A stretch of 64,000 nucleotides of DNA from Streptomyces sp. BK239 (GCF_004217285.1 NZ_SHKS01000001.1:62001-126000); one strand, 5' to 3'; positions 1-9,521 are shown, counted from the stretch's first letter. A program made the numbers and translations. The notes: generated from the sequence alone by a model not told the origin.

Positions 1-981
1 GGCGGCTCCGGCGCGTCGAGCGCGGGCCTCAGCGGCCTCACCGGTCTCGTGGACGAGGCCGGCGCAGCGGACGACGACCACGACCCGGACGAGGTGACCG
101 TCCAGCTCGACTCCCCGCCCGGCGGCTCGTCCGGCAACGGGCAGGACGCCTCCGAGGTGCCCGTGTTCGTCGACGAGTCCGGCCGCCGCAGCCGCACCTT
201 CCGCCGCATCGGCATCGCCGTCGGGCTCGCCTGCGCCGCCTACGCCGTCGTCATCGTCGGCACGCTCCTGTCGGGCAACTCCAGCGCGCCCTGGCTGCCG
301 GTGCCGGGCCCGAAGGACGACGAGCCGGCCCGTCAGGTGGACACCGGCCCGCAGCCCTCGGCGTCCTCCGGCGGCACGGGCGAACCGGAGGAATCAGCGC
401 CCGACCGCCCCGGAAGCACCGCCCCCGGCGTCGCGTCGGCGTCCCCGGCCGCGAGCGCGTCGCCCAGCGCACGGGCGAGCGCCGCCCCGCCGAGCGCGTC
501 CGCCTCCCCGGGGCCCTCGGCGAGCGCCTCCCTCCTGCGGCCCAGCCCGGAGGCCTCCAGTCGCGAGCCGTCGCTCCAGACGCCGAGCAGCCCGGCCGCG
601 TCCTCCGCGCCGCCCCCGTCGCCCTCGCCCAGCGCCTCGCCGTCGCCCGACGCCTCGCCCTCACCGGCGGGAGGCGCGGGCACCACGGTGGCGGGCGGCG
701 CCCCTCAGCCGGCGCCGGCCCACGACACGTCGACGACGCACACCACGACGTCGTCCGCCGCCCTGCCGGTCACCGGCGCCACGGCGACACTCGTCCCGCC
801 GGCCGTCACCGGCCTGCCCCGGACGCTGACACCCGGCCCGGTCTCCGCCGCGCGGCTCCACCCGCCCGTGCCCGGCTCGGCAGCCACCGTGCCCGTCTTC
901 GCGGTCCTCCCCGGCTCGACGACCGCCGCGCTCACGTCCGCTCCCCGCTCCGTCGCCCTCCCCGGCGGCCTCGCCGTCTGA
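1..981 (+). CDS. matA: Membrane-anchored Ala/Ser/Pro-rich protein, 5' truncated (MatA-like)
   Basis: The reading frame is open from the first base, so the start lies outside the window. What remains is an acidic cytoplasmic stretch, one clear transmembrane helix around bases 200-270 (core IGIAVGLACAAYAVVIVGTL), then about 230 residues of low-complexity Ala/Ser/Pro sequence that is probably outside the membrane. No catalytic domain is visible in this part. It lies 27 bases upstream of the MatB-like gene on the same strand, so it is likely cotranscribed. The symbol rests on recalled order in S. coelicolor and S. lividans, where matA precedes matB in the locus needed for mycelial aggregation; the sequence alone does not prove it. 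Confidence 0.7.
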   Translation, partial: GGSGASSAGLSGLTGLVDEAGAADDDHDPDEVTVQLDSPPGGSSGNGQDASEVPVFVDESGRRSRTFRRIGIAVGLACAAYAVVIVGTLLSGNSSAPWLPVPGPKDDEPARQVDTGPQPSASSGGTGEPEESAPDRPGSTAPGVASASPAASASPSARASAAPPSASASPGPSASASLLRPSPEASSREPSLQTPSSPAASSAPPPSPSPSASPSPDASPSPAGGAGTTVAGGAPQPAPAHDTSTTHTTTSSAALPVTGATATLVPPAVTGLPRTLTPGPVSAARLHPPVPGSAATVPVFAVLPGSTTAALTSAPRSVALPGGLAV

Positions 982-1008
982 CTCTGATCCCCGGAGAACG
1001 TCCCCCTC

Positions 1009-3405
1009 ATGGCATCCCACACCGGCCGGCGTGCGACCCGACGGTCCGCCGGTCACCCAGCCCAGCCCGTCGCCTCCGCTCCTTCGCCCGACGACGCACC
1101 GGACACGCCCCCCGACCACCGCACCGACGGCGACCACCGTTCGGGCGGACACCGCTCCGCGCGGCGTTCCGCACCACGCGCCGCGCAGCGCTCCGCCCCA
1201 CGGCGGTCGCGCGGCCGCCGGATACCGGGCGGGCGGGCCGCCGACGGCGACAGCCGGGCCGCCGCTGCCCGGCGGCGACTGCTCCCGCCCCTGCGCCTGC
1301 GCCACCTGCTTCCGCTCCTCGTCCTCGTGGCGATGATGGCGATGCTGATGCTGCGCGGCTACGTGCACAGCGAGGTCCTCGCCGACCACCGCATCCGCTC
1401 CGAGGCCGCCGCCGACCACGTCCCCCGGAAGATCCTGGAGGGCGGCCCGGTCGTCGACACCCGCGGCGAAAAGCCGACCAGCATGGACGTGCCGGACCGC
1501 CGGATCGTCCTCACCTTCGACGACGGCCCCGACCCGCGCTGGACGCCGAAGGTCCTCGACGTGCTGAAGAAGCACCACGCGCACGCCGTCTTCTTCATCA
1601 CCGGCACCATGGCCTCCCGCTACCCCGAACTCGTCAAGCGGATGGTGGACGAGGGCCACGAGATCGGCCTGCACACCTTCAACCACCCCGACCTCTCCTA
1701 CCAGTCGAAGAAGCGCATCGACTGGGAGCTGACCCAGAACCAGCTCGCCCTCGCCGGCGCCGCCGGCATCCGCACCTCGCTGTTCCGCCCGCCGTACTCC
1801 TCCAGCGCCTCCGCCCTCGACGACAGCTCCTGGCCGGTGACCGAGTACGTCGGCAGCCGCGGCTATCTCACCGTCCTCACCGGATCCGACAGCGAGGACT
1901 GGCGCAGGCCCGGCGTCGAGCGGATCATCCGCAACTCCACGCCGCCGAAGGGCAAGGGTGCGATCGTCCTCATGCACGACTCCGGCGGCGAACGCAGCCA
2001 GACGGTACGGGCGCTCGACGTCTACCTGCCCCAACTCAAGAGCCAGGGCTACCGGTTCGACAACCTCACCGAGGCGCTCGACGCCCCGAGCGCGCACACC
2101 GCCGTCGCCGGCCTCGACCTGTGGAAGGGCCGCGCCTGGACCGCCCTGGTCGGCGCGGCCGACGACCTCACGGGCGTCCTCGTCGTCGGCCTCGCGGTCA
2201 TCGGCTTCCTCGTCTTCGCCCGCTTCGGCCTGATGCTGCTGCTGTCCGCGATCCACACCCGCCGCACCCGCCGCCGCGACTTCGTCTGGGGCCCCGACGC
2301 ACCGGTCACCGAACCGGTGTCGGTCCTCGTCCCGGCGTACAACGAGGCCAAGTGCATCGAGAACACGGTCCGTTCGCTGGTCAAGAGCGACCACCCCGTC
2401 GAGATCCTGGTCATCGACGACGGCTCGGCGGACGGTACCGCCCGCATCGTCGAGGACCTCGGCCTGCCCGGCGTACGCGTCGTCCGCCAGGTCAACGCGG
2501 GCAAGCCGGCCGCGCTCAACCGGGGCATCGCCAACGCCCGGCACGACATCATCGTGATGATGGACGGGGACACCGTCTTCGAGCCGTCCACCGTCCGCGA
2601 ACTCGTCCAGCCGTTCGCCGACCCCGAGGTGGGCGCCGTCGCCGGCAACGCCAAGGTCGGCAACAAGAACAAGCTCATCGGCGCCTGGCAGCACATCGAG
2701 TACGTGATGGGCTTCAACCTGGACCGCCGTATGTACGACGTCCTGCGCTGCATGCCCACCATCCCCGGCGCGGTCGGCGCCTTCCGCCGCACGGCCCTCA
2801 ACCGCGTCGGCGGCATGAGCGACGACACCCTCGCCGAGGACACCGACATCACCATGGCCATGCACCGCGACGGCTGGAAGGTGGTCTACGCGGAGAAGGC
2901 GCGCGCCTGGACCGAGGCCCCGGAGTCGATCCAGCAGCTGTGGTCCCAGCGCTACCGCTGGTGCTACGGCACCATGCAGGCGATCTGGAAGCACCGCCGC
3001 GCCCTGGTGGAGCGGGGTCCCTCAGGCCGCTTCGGCAGGGTCGGACTGCCCCTCGTCTCGCTCTTCATGGTCGTGGCCCCACTGCTCGCCCCGCTCATCG
3101 ACCTGTTCCTCGTCTACGGCCTGCTGTTCGGCCCGACCGGCAAGACGATCGCGGCCTGGTTCGGCGTCCTCGCGGTCCAGGCGGCCTGCGCCGCGTACGC
3201 GTTCGCCCTCGACCGCGAACGCCTGACCCCGCTGGTCTCCCTGCCGCTCCAGCAGCTCATCTACCGCCAGCTGATGTACATCGTGCTGCTCCAGTCCTGG
3301 ATCACGGCGCTCACCGGCGGCCGGCTGCGCTGGCAGAAACTGCGCCGCAAGGGGCAGGTCGCCGCGCCGCCGGGCGAGCCGGCCATGGAGAGGGGAGCGG
3401 CCTGA
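1009..3405 (+). CDS. matB: Bifunctional polysaccharide deacetylase / family 2 glycosyltransferase (MatB-like)
   Basis: 798 residues. A basic N-terminus leads into a transmembrane helix near residues 98-117. A NodB deacetylase domain follows (about 163-355) with TFDDGPDP at 169, HTFNH at 222, RPPYS at 260 and LMHDSGG at 321, so the metal and catalytic residues look intact. A second membrane segment lies near 388-414. A processive GT2 domain follows with DDG at 470, DGD at 519, ED at 610 and QRYRW at 647, then C-terminal membrane helices. In Streptomyces the MatAB proteins are reported to make poly-beta-1,6-N-acetylglucosamine needed for pellet formation. The 3' end overlaps the acyltransferase start by one base (TGATG), which implies translational coupling. 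Confidence 0.9.
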   Translation: MASHTGRRATRRSAGHPAQPVASAPSPDDAPDTPPDHRTDGDHRSGGHRSARRSAPRAAQRSAPRRSRGRRIPGGRAADGDSRAAAARRRLLPPLRLRHLLPLLVLVAMMAMLMLRGYVHSEVLADHRIRSEAAADHVPRKILEGGPVVDTRGEKPTSMDVPDRRIVLTFDDGPDPRWTPKVLDVLKKHHAHAVFFITGTMASRYPELVKRMVDEGHEIGLHTFNHPDLSYQSKKRIDWELTQNQLALAGAAGIRTSLFRPPYSSSASALDDSSWPVTEYVGSRGYLTVLTGSDSEDWRRPGVERIIRNSTPPKGKGAIVLMHDSGGERSQTVRALDVYLPQLKSQGYRFDNLTEALDAPSAHTAVAGLDLWKGRAWTALVGAADDLTGVLVVGLAVIGFLVFARFGLMLLLSAIHTRRTRRRDFVWGPDAPVTEPVSVLVPAYNEAKCIENTVRSLVKSDHPVEILVIDDGSADGTARIVEDLGLPGVRVVRQVNAGKPAALNRGIANARHDIIVMMDGDTVFEPSTVRELVQPFADPEVGAVAGNAKVGNKNKLIGAWQHIEYVMGFNLDRRMYDVLRCMPTIPGAVGAFRRTALNRVGGMSDDTLAEDTDITMAMHRDGWKVVYAEKARAWTEAPESIQQLWSQRYRWCYGTMQAIWKHRRALVERGPSGRFGRVGLPLVSLFMVVAPLLAPLIDLFLVYGLLFGPTGKTIAAWFGVLAVQAACAAYAFALDRERLTPLVSLPLQQLIYRQLMYIVLLQSWITALTGGRLRWQKLRRKGQVAAPPGEPAMERGAA

Positions 3406-4742
3406 TGCCTCCTCAGCCCCCCGACGCCCCGCCCGGCGCGACGGCCTCCGAGGCCCCGCCGGGCCGAAGCCGGCACGCGGCGACGCGGAGGGGCCGGCCG
3501 GGGCCGCCCGACCGGGACCCGCACCCGCCGGCGACAGGGCCGTCCGCCCCGCCCGCCGGCGCGGCCACGGCACAGGACCCGCCTCCCGCGCCCCCGCCGG
3601 CCGGACCCCGCCCCCGCGGCCGGGACCGCTACTTCGACCTGCTCCGCGCGATCGCCCTCTTCCGCGTCGTCTTCTACCACCTCATGGGCTGGGCCTGGCT
3701 GCCCGTCGTCTTCCCCTCCATGGGCGTGATGTTCGCCCTGGCCGGCAACCTCATGGCCCGCTCCCTGGCCAAGCGCCCCGCGCCCGCCGTCGTCCGGGGC
3801 CGCGTCCGCCGCCTCCTGCCGCCGCTGTGGCTGCTGGGCGCCATCGGCGTGACCGGGATGCTGCTGGGCGGCTGGGGCCCCGACGACGGCGAGGCCCACC
3901 CCGTCGGCTGGTGGCTGCACCTCGGTTTCTGGATCCTCCCGCTGAGCGACCCGCCCTACGGCGAAGGGCTGCCCGGCGTCCACGGCCTGCTCGGGGAGGA
4001 GTGGACGACGGCGATGGGCGTGCCCCTGTGGTACCTGCGCGCCTACCTCTGGTTCGTCTTCCTGTCCCCCCTGATGCTGCGCGCCCTGCGCGCCGCGCCC
4101 TGGCCGACGGTCCTCGCGCCGATCGCGCTGTCGGCGGCGCTGGAGTACGGGCCGCTGTCCGTGCCGTACTGGCGGGTGGAGTCGGTGCTCAGCGACATGG
4201 GCGCGTTCGGCGCGTGCTGGCTGCTGGGTATGGCCCACCAGCAGGGCGTGCTGCGCCGCGTCCCCCGGTACGCGGTGCTCTCCCTCGCTCCTGCGGTCGG
4301 CGCCGCCGGCCTCTGGCACGCCCTGTCCGACGGGCTGCGGCAGGGCCACGACCTGGACGACATGCCGTTCGCCCAGTCCCTGTGGTCTTTCGCGACGGTG
4401 CTGATCCTGCTGCACATCAGCCCCGCCTGGCACGAGTGGCCCCGCCGGCTGCGCCGCTGGGACGGCCTGATCACCCTGCTCAACTCCCGCGCGGTGACGA
4501 TCTACTTGTGGCACAACGTGTGCATCGTCCTGGCGGAGTCCCTGTGGGACCACCTGTGGGACGTCCCGGCCCTGGAGACCCACGCCGCCTGGCTCCTGCA
4601 GAGCCCCTGGCCCCAACTCCCCCTGGTCTGGATGCTGACCGCCCTGTGCGTGCTCTGCTTCGGCTGGACGGAGGACCTGGCGGCCTCCCGCACCCCCCGC
4701 CTGTGGCCGACCGGCGACCCGGGCGCCCACCGGTCCCGGTGA
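3405..4742 (+). CDS. Acyltransferase family 3 membrane protein
   Basis: 445 residues, starting at the ATG that shares one base with the matB stop. The first 70 residues are Pro/Ala/Arg-rich and cytoplasmic. The rest is a multi-helix membrane protein of the acyltransferase-3 / OafA type: it begins with RDRYFDLLRAIALFRVVFYH, where the conserved early His (here FYH) is visible, and has about ten hydrophobic segments. Family members O-acylate extracellular polysaccharides. Coupling to MatB suggests it modifies the glycan made by that enzyme, or acts in the same surface-polymer pathway. The substrate is inference. Confidence 0.82.
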   Translation: MPPQPPDAPPGATASEAPPGRSRHAATRRGRPGPPDRDPHPPATGPSAPPAGAATAQDPPPAPPPAGPRPRGRDRYFDLLRAIALFRVVFYHLMGWAWLPVVFPSMGVMFALAGNLMARSLAKRPAPAVVRGRVRRLLPPLWLLGAIGVTGMLLGGWGPDDGEAHPVGWWLHLGFWILPLSDPPYGEGLPGVHGLLGEEWTTAMGVPLWYLRAYLWFVFLSPLMLRALRAAPWPTVLAPIALSAALEYGPLSVPYWRVESVLSDMGAFGACWLLGMAHQQGVLRRVPRYAVLSLAPAVGAAGLWHALSDGLRQGHDLDDMPFAQSLWSFATVLILLHISPAWHEWPRRLRRWDGLITLLNSRAVTIYLWHNVCIVLAESLWDHLWDVPALETHAAWLLQSPWPQLPLVWMLTALCVLCFGWTEDLAASRTPRLWPTGDPGAHRSR

Positions 4743-4929
4743 AACCGGACGCCGGTTCCACGACCCGCCCGGCCGAACAGGACCTCTCATCTCGCCACCC
4801 GGCGAGGTGAGAGCAACGTTCCCTTGCGGTCACTCGTGGGCACAGGGCGGAAACGCGTGCTGCATACCTTCGGGACTCATACCGCTCGTTCCCTCGAAGC
4901 ACCCGAGCCCCGGAGCACGTGGAGGCGTC

Positions 4930-6336
4930 ATGACGACCGTCGGGACAGGTCCCGCAGCCCAGAAATCCTCAGCATCCTCCCCGAAGCGAGGGGGCCGCTG
5001 GATCGAGCAGTGGGATCCGGAGGACGAGGGCTTCTGGAAGGCCACCGGCGAGAAGGTCGCCCGCCGCAACCTCCTCTACTCCGTCTTCTCCGAGCACATC
5101 GGCTTCTCCATCTGGACCATGTGGTCCGTGCTGGTGCTCTTCATGGGCCCGGAGTACGGGCTGACCCCGGCCGACAAGTTCCTGCTGACGTCGATGGTCA
5201 CGCTGGTCGGCGCCGTCGTCCGGGTGCCGTACACCTTCGCCGTCGCCGTCTTCGGCGGCCGCAACTGGACGATCGTCTCGGCGGGCCTGCTGCTCGTGCC
5301 CACGGTCGCCGCCTTCGCGGTGATGAAGCCGGGGACGTCGTTCGGCACGTTCCTCCTCATCGGCCTGCTCGCGGGCATCGGCGGCGGCAACTTCGCCTCC
5401 TCCATGACCAACATCAACGCCTTCTTCCCGCTCCGCAAGAAGGGCTGGGCGCTCGGCCTCAACGCCGGCGGCGGCAACATCGGCGTGCCGGTCCTCCAGC
5501 TGGCCGGCCTCGCCGTCATCGGCGCCGGCGGCGGCCCGCGCGTGCTGCTCGGGATCTACATCCCGCTGATCGTCGTCGCCGCGACCCTCGCCGCGCTCCG
5601 CATGGACAACCTCGCGTCCGTCACCAACGACACCGGCGCCGCGATCGACTCCGCGAAGGACGCCCACACCTGGATCATGTCCTTCCTCTACGTCGGCACG
5701 TTCGGGTCGTTCATCGGATACTCGTTCGCCTTCGGGCAGGTCCTCACCAACCAGTTCGGCCGTACGCCCCTCCAGGCGGCCTACCTCACCTTCATCGGCC
5801 CGCTCCTCGGCTCCCTGATCCGCCCCGTCGGCGGCTGGCTCGCCGACCGCTACGGCGGCGCCCGCATCACCCTCTACAACTACGTCGGCATGGCCGCCGC
5901 CACCGCCGTCCTGATCTTCGCCAGCATGCAGAAGTCGCTGGGGCTCTTCGTCGCCGTGTTCGTGGTGCTCTTCGTGCTCAGCGGACTCGGCAACGGCTCG
6001 ACGTACAAGATGATCCCCGGCATCTTCCAGGCGAAGGCCCTCGCCAAGGGGCTCGTCGGCGAAGAGGCGGCCGCCCACGGACGCCGGCTCTCCGGCGCCT
6101 CCATGGGCCTCATCGGAGCGGTCGGCGCGCTCGGCGGCGTCGGCATCAACATGGCCTTCCGGCAGTCCTTCCTCTCCTACGGCTCGGGAACCGGCGCGTT
6201 CGTCGCCTTCCTCGCCTTCTACGGCGCCTGCTTCACCGTCACCTGGGCCGTATACCTTCGCCGACCGGCCGGGCGGATCACCGTCTCGGGCGCCTCCTCC
6301 GAGGCGAAGCCGCAGCTCAGTTACGCCGAGGTGTGA
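4930..6336 (+). CDS. MFS nitrate/nitrite transporter (NarK/NasA family)
   Basis: 468 residues. The ATG is preceded by GTGGAGG, which decides it over longer in-frame starts. The N-terminus has the RWIEQWDPEDEGFWKATG leader typical of actinobacterial NarK proteins, followed by about twelve membrane helices. Signature glycine-rich segments are present (GIGGGNFASSMTNIN near residue 150 and GLNAGGGNIGVP). It moves nitrate and/or nitrite across the membrane. The next gene is a HemD-winged helix regulator, an adjacency also known in Mycobacterium (narK3 beside Rv0260c). No nitrate or nitrite reductase is encoded nearby. Confidence 0.88.
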   Translation: MTTVGTGPAAQKSSASSPKRGGRWIEQWDPEDEGFWKATGEKVARRNLLYSVFSEHIGFSIWTMWSVLVLFMGPEYGLTPADKFLLTSMVTLVGAVVRVPYTFAVAVFGGRNWTIVSAGLLLVPTVAAFAVMKPGTSFGTFLLIGLLAGIGGGNFASSMTNINAFFPLRKKGWALGLNAGGGNIGVPVLQLAGLAVIGAGGGPRVLLGIYIPLIVVAATLAALRMDNLASVTNDTGAAIDSAKDAHTWIMSFLYVGTFGSFIGYSFAFGQVLTNQFGRTPLQAAYLTFIGPLLGSLIRPVGGWLADRYGGARITLYNYVGMAAATAVLIFASMQKSLGLFVAVFVVLFVLSGLGNGSTYKMIPGIFQAKALAKGLVGEEAAAHGRRLSGASMGLIGAVGALGGVGINMAFRQSFLSYGSGTGAFVAFLAFYGACFTVTWAVYLRRPAGRITVSGASSEAKPQLSYAEV

Positions 6337-6363
6337 CGTAACACTGGCGACATGTACCCGAAC

Positions 6364-6393
6364 CGAGCCTGTCACGCACCGTTGACAGGCTCG
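6364..6393 (+). terminator. 11-bp perfect inverted repeat after the nitrate transporter
   Basis: Arms CGAGCCTGTCA (6364-6374) and TGACAGGCTCG (6383-6393) flank an 8-base loop. Its place just after the transporter stop suggests a factor-independent terminator. No T-run follows, and the right arm contains TTGACA, so it could instead be an operator over a promoter for the next gene. Confidence 0.5.
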
Positions 6394-6456
6394 CTCGGCA
6401 TGCAGGTGAGACACCACCTCGTGTAGGTGCTTCGACTCGAGCGCGGGACGAGAGTT

Positions 6457-7641
6457 ATGTACGAGCAGCAACAGCAGGGACCGAAACAGGGCGGCGACGG
6501 CCGGGACGCGGAACGGCACGGGCCCCTCGCCGGGTTCACCGTCGGCGTCACCGCCGCACGCCGGGCCGACGAGCTCGGAGCGCTGCTCCAGCGGCGGGGT
6601 GCGGCGGTGCTGCACGCGCCCGCCCTGCGGATCGTGCCGCTCGCCGACGACGGCGAACTGCTCGCCGCCACCGAGGACCTCCTCGACCAGGCGCCGGACG
6701 TCGTCGTCGCCACCACGGCCATCGGCTTCCGGGGCTGGGTGGAGGCCGCCGACGGCTGGGGCCTCGGCGAACGGCTCCTCGCCCGGCTGCGGGACGTCGA
6801 GCTGCTGGCCCGCGGGCCCAAGGTCAAGGGCGCGATCCGCGCCGCGGGACTGACGGAGGACTGGTCGCCGTCGAGCGAGTCCATGGCGGAGGTGCTCGAC
6901 CGGCTGCTGGAGGAGGGCGTCGACGGGCGCAGGGTCGCCGTACAACTGCACGGGGAGCCGCTGCCGGGGTTCGTGGAGGCGCTGCGGGCCGGGGGAGCGG
7001 AGGTGGTGGGCGTGCCGGTGTACCGGTGGATGCCCCCGGAGGACCTCTCCCCGCTGGACCGGCTGATCGACGCGACCGTCGCCCGCGGGCTGGACGCGGT
7101 CACCTTCACCAGTGCGCCCGCCGCCGCCTCGCTGCTGTCGCGGGCGGAGGAGCGGGGGCTGCTGTCCGAGCTGCTGACCGCCCTCCACCACGACGTGCTG
7201 CCGGCCTGCGTCGGCCCGGTCACCGCGCTGCCGCTCCAGGCGCGCGGGGTGGAGACCGTGCAGCCCGAGCGGTTCCGGCTCGGCCCGCTGGTGCAACTGC
7301 TGTGCCAGGAACTGCCGGCGCGGGCGCGGGCCCTGCCGGTCGCCGGGCACCGGGTGGAGATCCGGGGGCACGCGGTGCTGGTCGACGGCTGTCTGCGGCC
7401 CGTGCCGCCGGCCGGCATGTCCCTGCTGCGTGCGCTGTCCCGGCGGCCGGGGTGGGTCGTGCCGCGCGCGGACCTGCTGCGCGCGCTGCCCGGGGCGGGA
7501 CGCGACGAGCACGCGGTGGAGACCGCGATGGCCCGCCTCCGCACCTCCCTGGGCACCCCGAAGCTGATCCAGACGGTGGTCAAACGCGGCTACCGCCTCG
7601 CCCTGGACCCGGCGGCCGACACGAAGTACGCGGACGCGTGA
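6457..7641 (+). CDS. HemD-like (uroporphyrinogen-III synthase fold) protein fused to a winged-helix regulator domain
   Basis: 394 residues; the start is the ATG behind GGACGAGAG. Residues about 15-270 show the two-lobed uroporphyrinogen-III synthase fold (GFTVGVTAARRADELGALL near the start, then VTFTSAPAAASLL). Residues about 300-390 form an OmpR-type winged helix ending in HAVETAMARLRTSLG and LIQTVVKRGYRL. Such fusions usually act as regulators of nitrate/nitrite genes, while a separate hemD serves tetrapyrrole synthesis. The gene follows the nitrate transporter on the same strand by 120 bases. Ligand and operator are unknown; a tetrapyrrole or siroheme-related signal is inference. Confidence 0.83.
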   Translation: MYEQQQQGPKQGGDGRDAERHGPLAGFTVGVTAARRADELGALLQRRGAAVLHAPALRIVPLADDGELLAATEDLLDQAPDVVVATTAIGFRGWVEAADGWGLGERLLARLRDVELLARGPKVKGAIRAAGLTEDWSPSSESMAEVLDRLLEEGVDGRRVAVQLHGEPLPGFVEALRAGGAEVVGVPVYRWMPPEDLSPLDRLIDATVARGLDAVTFTSAPAAASLLSRAEERGLLSELLTALHHDVLPACVGPVTALPLQARGVETVQPERFRLGPLVQLLCQELPARARALPVAGHRVEIRGHAVLVDGCLRPVPPAGMSLLRALSRRPGWVVPRADLLRALPGAGRDEHAVETAMARLRTSLGTPKLIQTVVKRGYRLALDPAADTKYADA

Positions 7642-7822
7642 AGGGACGCCCGGCCGACGGCATCGACCGGCACCCGGGAGCGGACAGGCCCAGGGTGCGC
7701 TGAGCCGCTGCCCGGGCGACTCCGTACCCGATACGGCGTCGGCACGGGGTCTTCCGCAGGGCGTCGGCCGCCCGGCACTGTGGAAGGACCCCGAGAGGCC
7801 TTTTCGAGGCGGTGACAGGCAC

Positions 7823-8455
7823 ATGGCGCTGGCTACGCACCCGGACGCCCCGGCCCCCTACGGTCTGCGGTTCGACGCCGGGCGGATCTGCCTGGACCTC
7901 CTGGCCACCACCCACCCGAGCGAACGCCTCGACGCCCTCCCCGCGTTGCGCGCCTGGATCAGCGGTTCCGGACTCGTCCCGCCGGGCACGCCCCTCACCC
8001 ACGCCGATCCCGACTGGCCGGCCGCCTTCCGTGAACTGCGCGGAGATGTCGGACGGTTGGTACGCGGCCGGCTGGCCCGTGAGGTGTACGACCTCGCCCT
8101 CACCCACGCACTCGCCCGCGTCAACGAGGCGGCGGCCCGTGCCGCGCCCCCCGCCCCGCGCGCCGTCCACGCCCACGACGGCACGCTCGTACGCGAGTTG
8201 GCCGACCCTCCGACGTGCGCCGAGTTGCTCGCCGGGGTCGCGCGGGACGCCGTGGAGCTGCTGACCGACCCCGCCGCGCGGGCCGGGCTGCGGCAGTGCG
8301 AGGGGGACGACTGCCCGATCGTGTACCTCGACACCTCCCGCGGGCGCAGGAGGCGCTGGTGCTCCAGCGAGGTCTGCGGCAACCGGGAGCGGGCGGCCCG
8401 CCACCGCAGACGCACCGCGCTCCACCGCACGCCGCCCGCGCCGGACCGGACGTGA
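7823..8455 (+). CDS. CGNR zinc-finger protein with ABATE domain
   Basis: 210 residues. The N-terminal half (about 12-140) matches the stress-linked ABATE domain found with CGNR fingers. The C-terminal finger has Cys159, Cys164, Cys180 and Cys185 in the order C-x4-C-x15-C-x4-C, ending in the name-giving CGNR followed by a basic tail (RERAARHRRR) that suits nucleic-acid binding. These proteins are presumed transcription regulators. The start at 7823 is preceded by GAGGCGG at moderate distance. It stands alone between the HemD regulator and sigU. Confidence 0.8.
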   Translation: MALATHPDAPAPYGLRFDAGRICLDLLATTHPSERLDALPALRAWISGSGLVPPGTPLTHADPDWPAAFRELRGDVGRLVRGRLAREVYDLALTHALARVNEAAARAAPPAPRAVHAHDGTLVRELADPPTCAELLAGVARDAVELLTDPAARAGLRQCEGDDCPIVYLDTSRGRRRRWCSSEVCGNRERAARHRRRTALHRTPPAPDRT

Positions 8456-8945
8456 CCGTCTTCAGCCACCGCCGTCCCCTCCCCGCTTCCCCTGTCGCCC
8501 CCTCAACTCCCCCTGTCGGCAACGGAACCCCGATCGCGGCAACCTCCACCGCCGTCGGCGGCAACCCGAAGACGACTCCGGCGCCTCACGCCCCTGTCTC
8601 CGGCACCCTCCCGATCGGCCCTTCCAAACACCCCCAACTCCGCCTTCACACACACCACGAGGGTGTGGCCGCCCAACTCCCCTGTCCCATATGCGGCGTT
8701 CGCTCCCCTGCCGTCGAAGTGATTTCGATTACACCCCGTTTACCTTTACGGCGAGCCGGGAAGCGCCCCCGTTCGGCCCGGTGTGGCGGAGTTGTGAAGG
8801 AAGAGGGGTGGGAATGTGCCCCCATGTCCCCCTCGTCATGACACCGCGAAGAAAACTGTCGCCTCACTTTGAACACGCAACTCATCGCTTGCGTACCGGT
8901 GTGGGAGCGACCGACTGGGGGAACCCCCGGACACCGGAGGTGGGC
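8456..8945. other. Intergenic region upstream of sigU
   Basis: About 490 bases with no credible gene. The first 200 bases are a C-rich tract with many CCCC runs and low G on the top strand. From about 8715 the sequence becomes less GC-rich (ATTTCGATTACACC, TTTACCTTTACGG), which is where a promoter for sigU would be expected. I could not assign -35/-10 boxes with confidence. Confidence 0.5.
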
Positions 8946-9521
8946 GTGCGCAAGGATGCGGCCGTGGCCAATGAACGTGGATCGAGGGCCCGACATCGCA
9001 TGTCCCAGCCCTCGGAGCCTGACGAGGAGCTGATGCGTGCCCTGTATCGGGAGCATGCCGGACCCCTGCTTGCGTATGTCCTGCGCCTGGTTGCCGGAGA
9101 CCGTCAACGAGCCGAAGACGTCGTGCAGGAGACGCTCATCCGGGCCTGGAAGAACGCCGGCCAGCTCAATCGAGCGACCGGATCGGTACGCCCCTGGCTG
9201 GTGACGGTCGCACGCCGCATCGTCATCGACGGCCACCGCAGCCGGCAGGCCCGGCCGCAGGAGGTCGACCCGTCGCCGCTGGAGGTCATTCCTGCGGAGG
9301 ATGAGATCGACAAGGCGCTGTGGCTGATGACCCTGTCGGACGCTCTCGACGACCTGACCCCTGCCCACCGGGAGGTCCTCGTCGAGACGTACTTCAAGGG
9401 GCGTACCGTCAACGAGGCGGCCGAGACGCTGGGCATACCCAGCGGCACCGTGCGCTCACGGGTGTTCTATGCCCTGCGGTCGATGAAGCTGGCTCTGGAA
9501 GAGCGGGGTGTGACGGCGTGA
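8946..9521 (+). CDS. sigU: ECF RNA polymerase sigma factor SigU
   Basis: 191 residues from a GTG start with GGAGG five bases upstream; a later ATG at 9001 is the alternative. Region 2 (ALYREHAGPLLAYVLR ... RAEDVVQETLIRAWK) and region 4 (LTPAHREVLVETYFKG ... GIPSGTVRSRVFYALR) are complete, with no extra domains. It overlaps the next gene, a zinc-binding membrane anti-sigma factor, by one base. In S. coelicolor SigU with its anti-sigma RsuA influences secretion and differentiation. The name is based on sequence type and recalled synteny. Confidence 0.88.
   Translation: MRKDAAVANERGSRARHRMSQPSEPDEELMRALYREHAGPLLAYVLRLVAGDRQRAEDVVQETLIRAWKNAGQLNRATGSVRPWLVTVARRIVIDGHRSRQARPQEVDPSPLEVIPAEDEIDKALWLMTLSDALDDLTPAHREVLVETYFKGRTVNEAAETLGIPSGTVRSRVFYALRSMKLALEERGVTA

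Noticed and set aside
661..2994. Very long open frame antisense to the MatB gene, and similar ones opposite the HelD-like and penicillin-binding protein genes
   Set aside because: In 70+ percent GC DNA antisense frames of real genes stay open. These have no ribosome binding site, no domain and codon use that mirrors the sense gene.
4820..4870. Possible GlnR box upstream of the nitrate transporter (GTCAC and GAAAC-like elements)
   Set aside because: The spacing between half sites does not fit the GlnR pattern, so I cannot support it.
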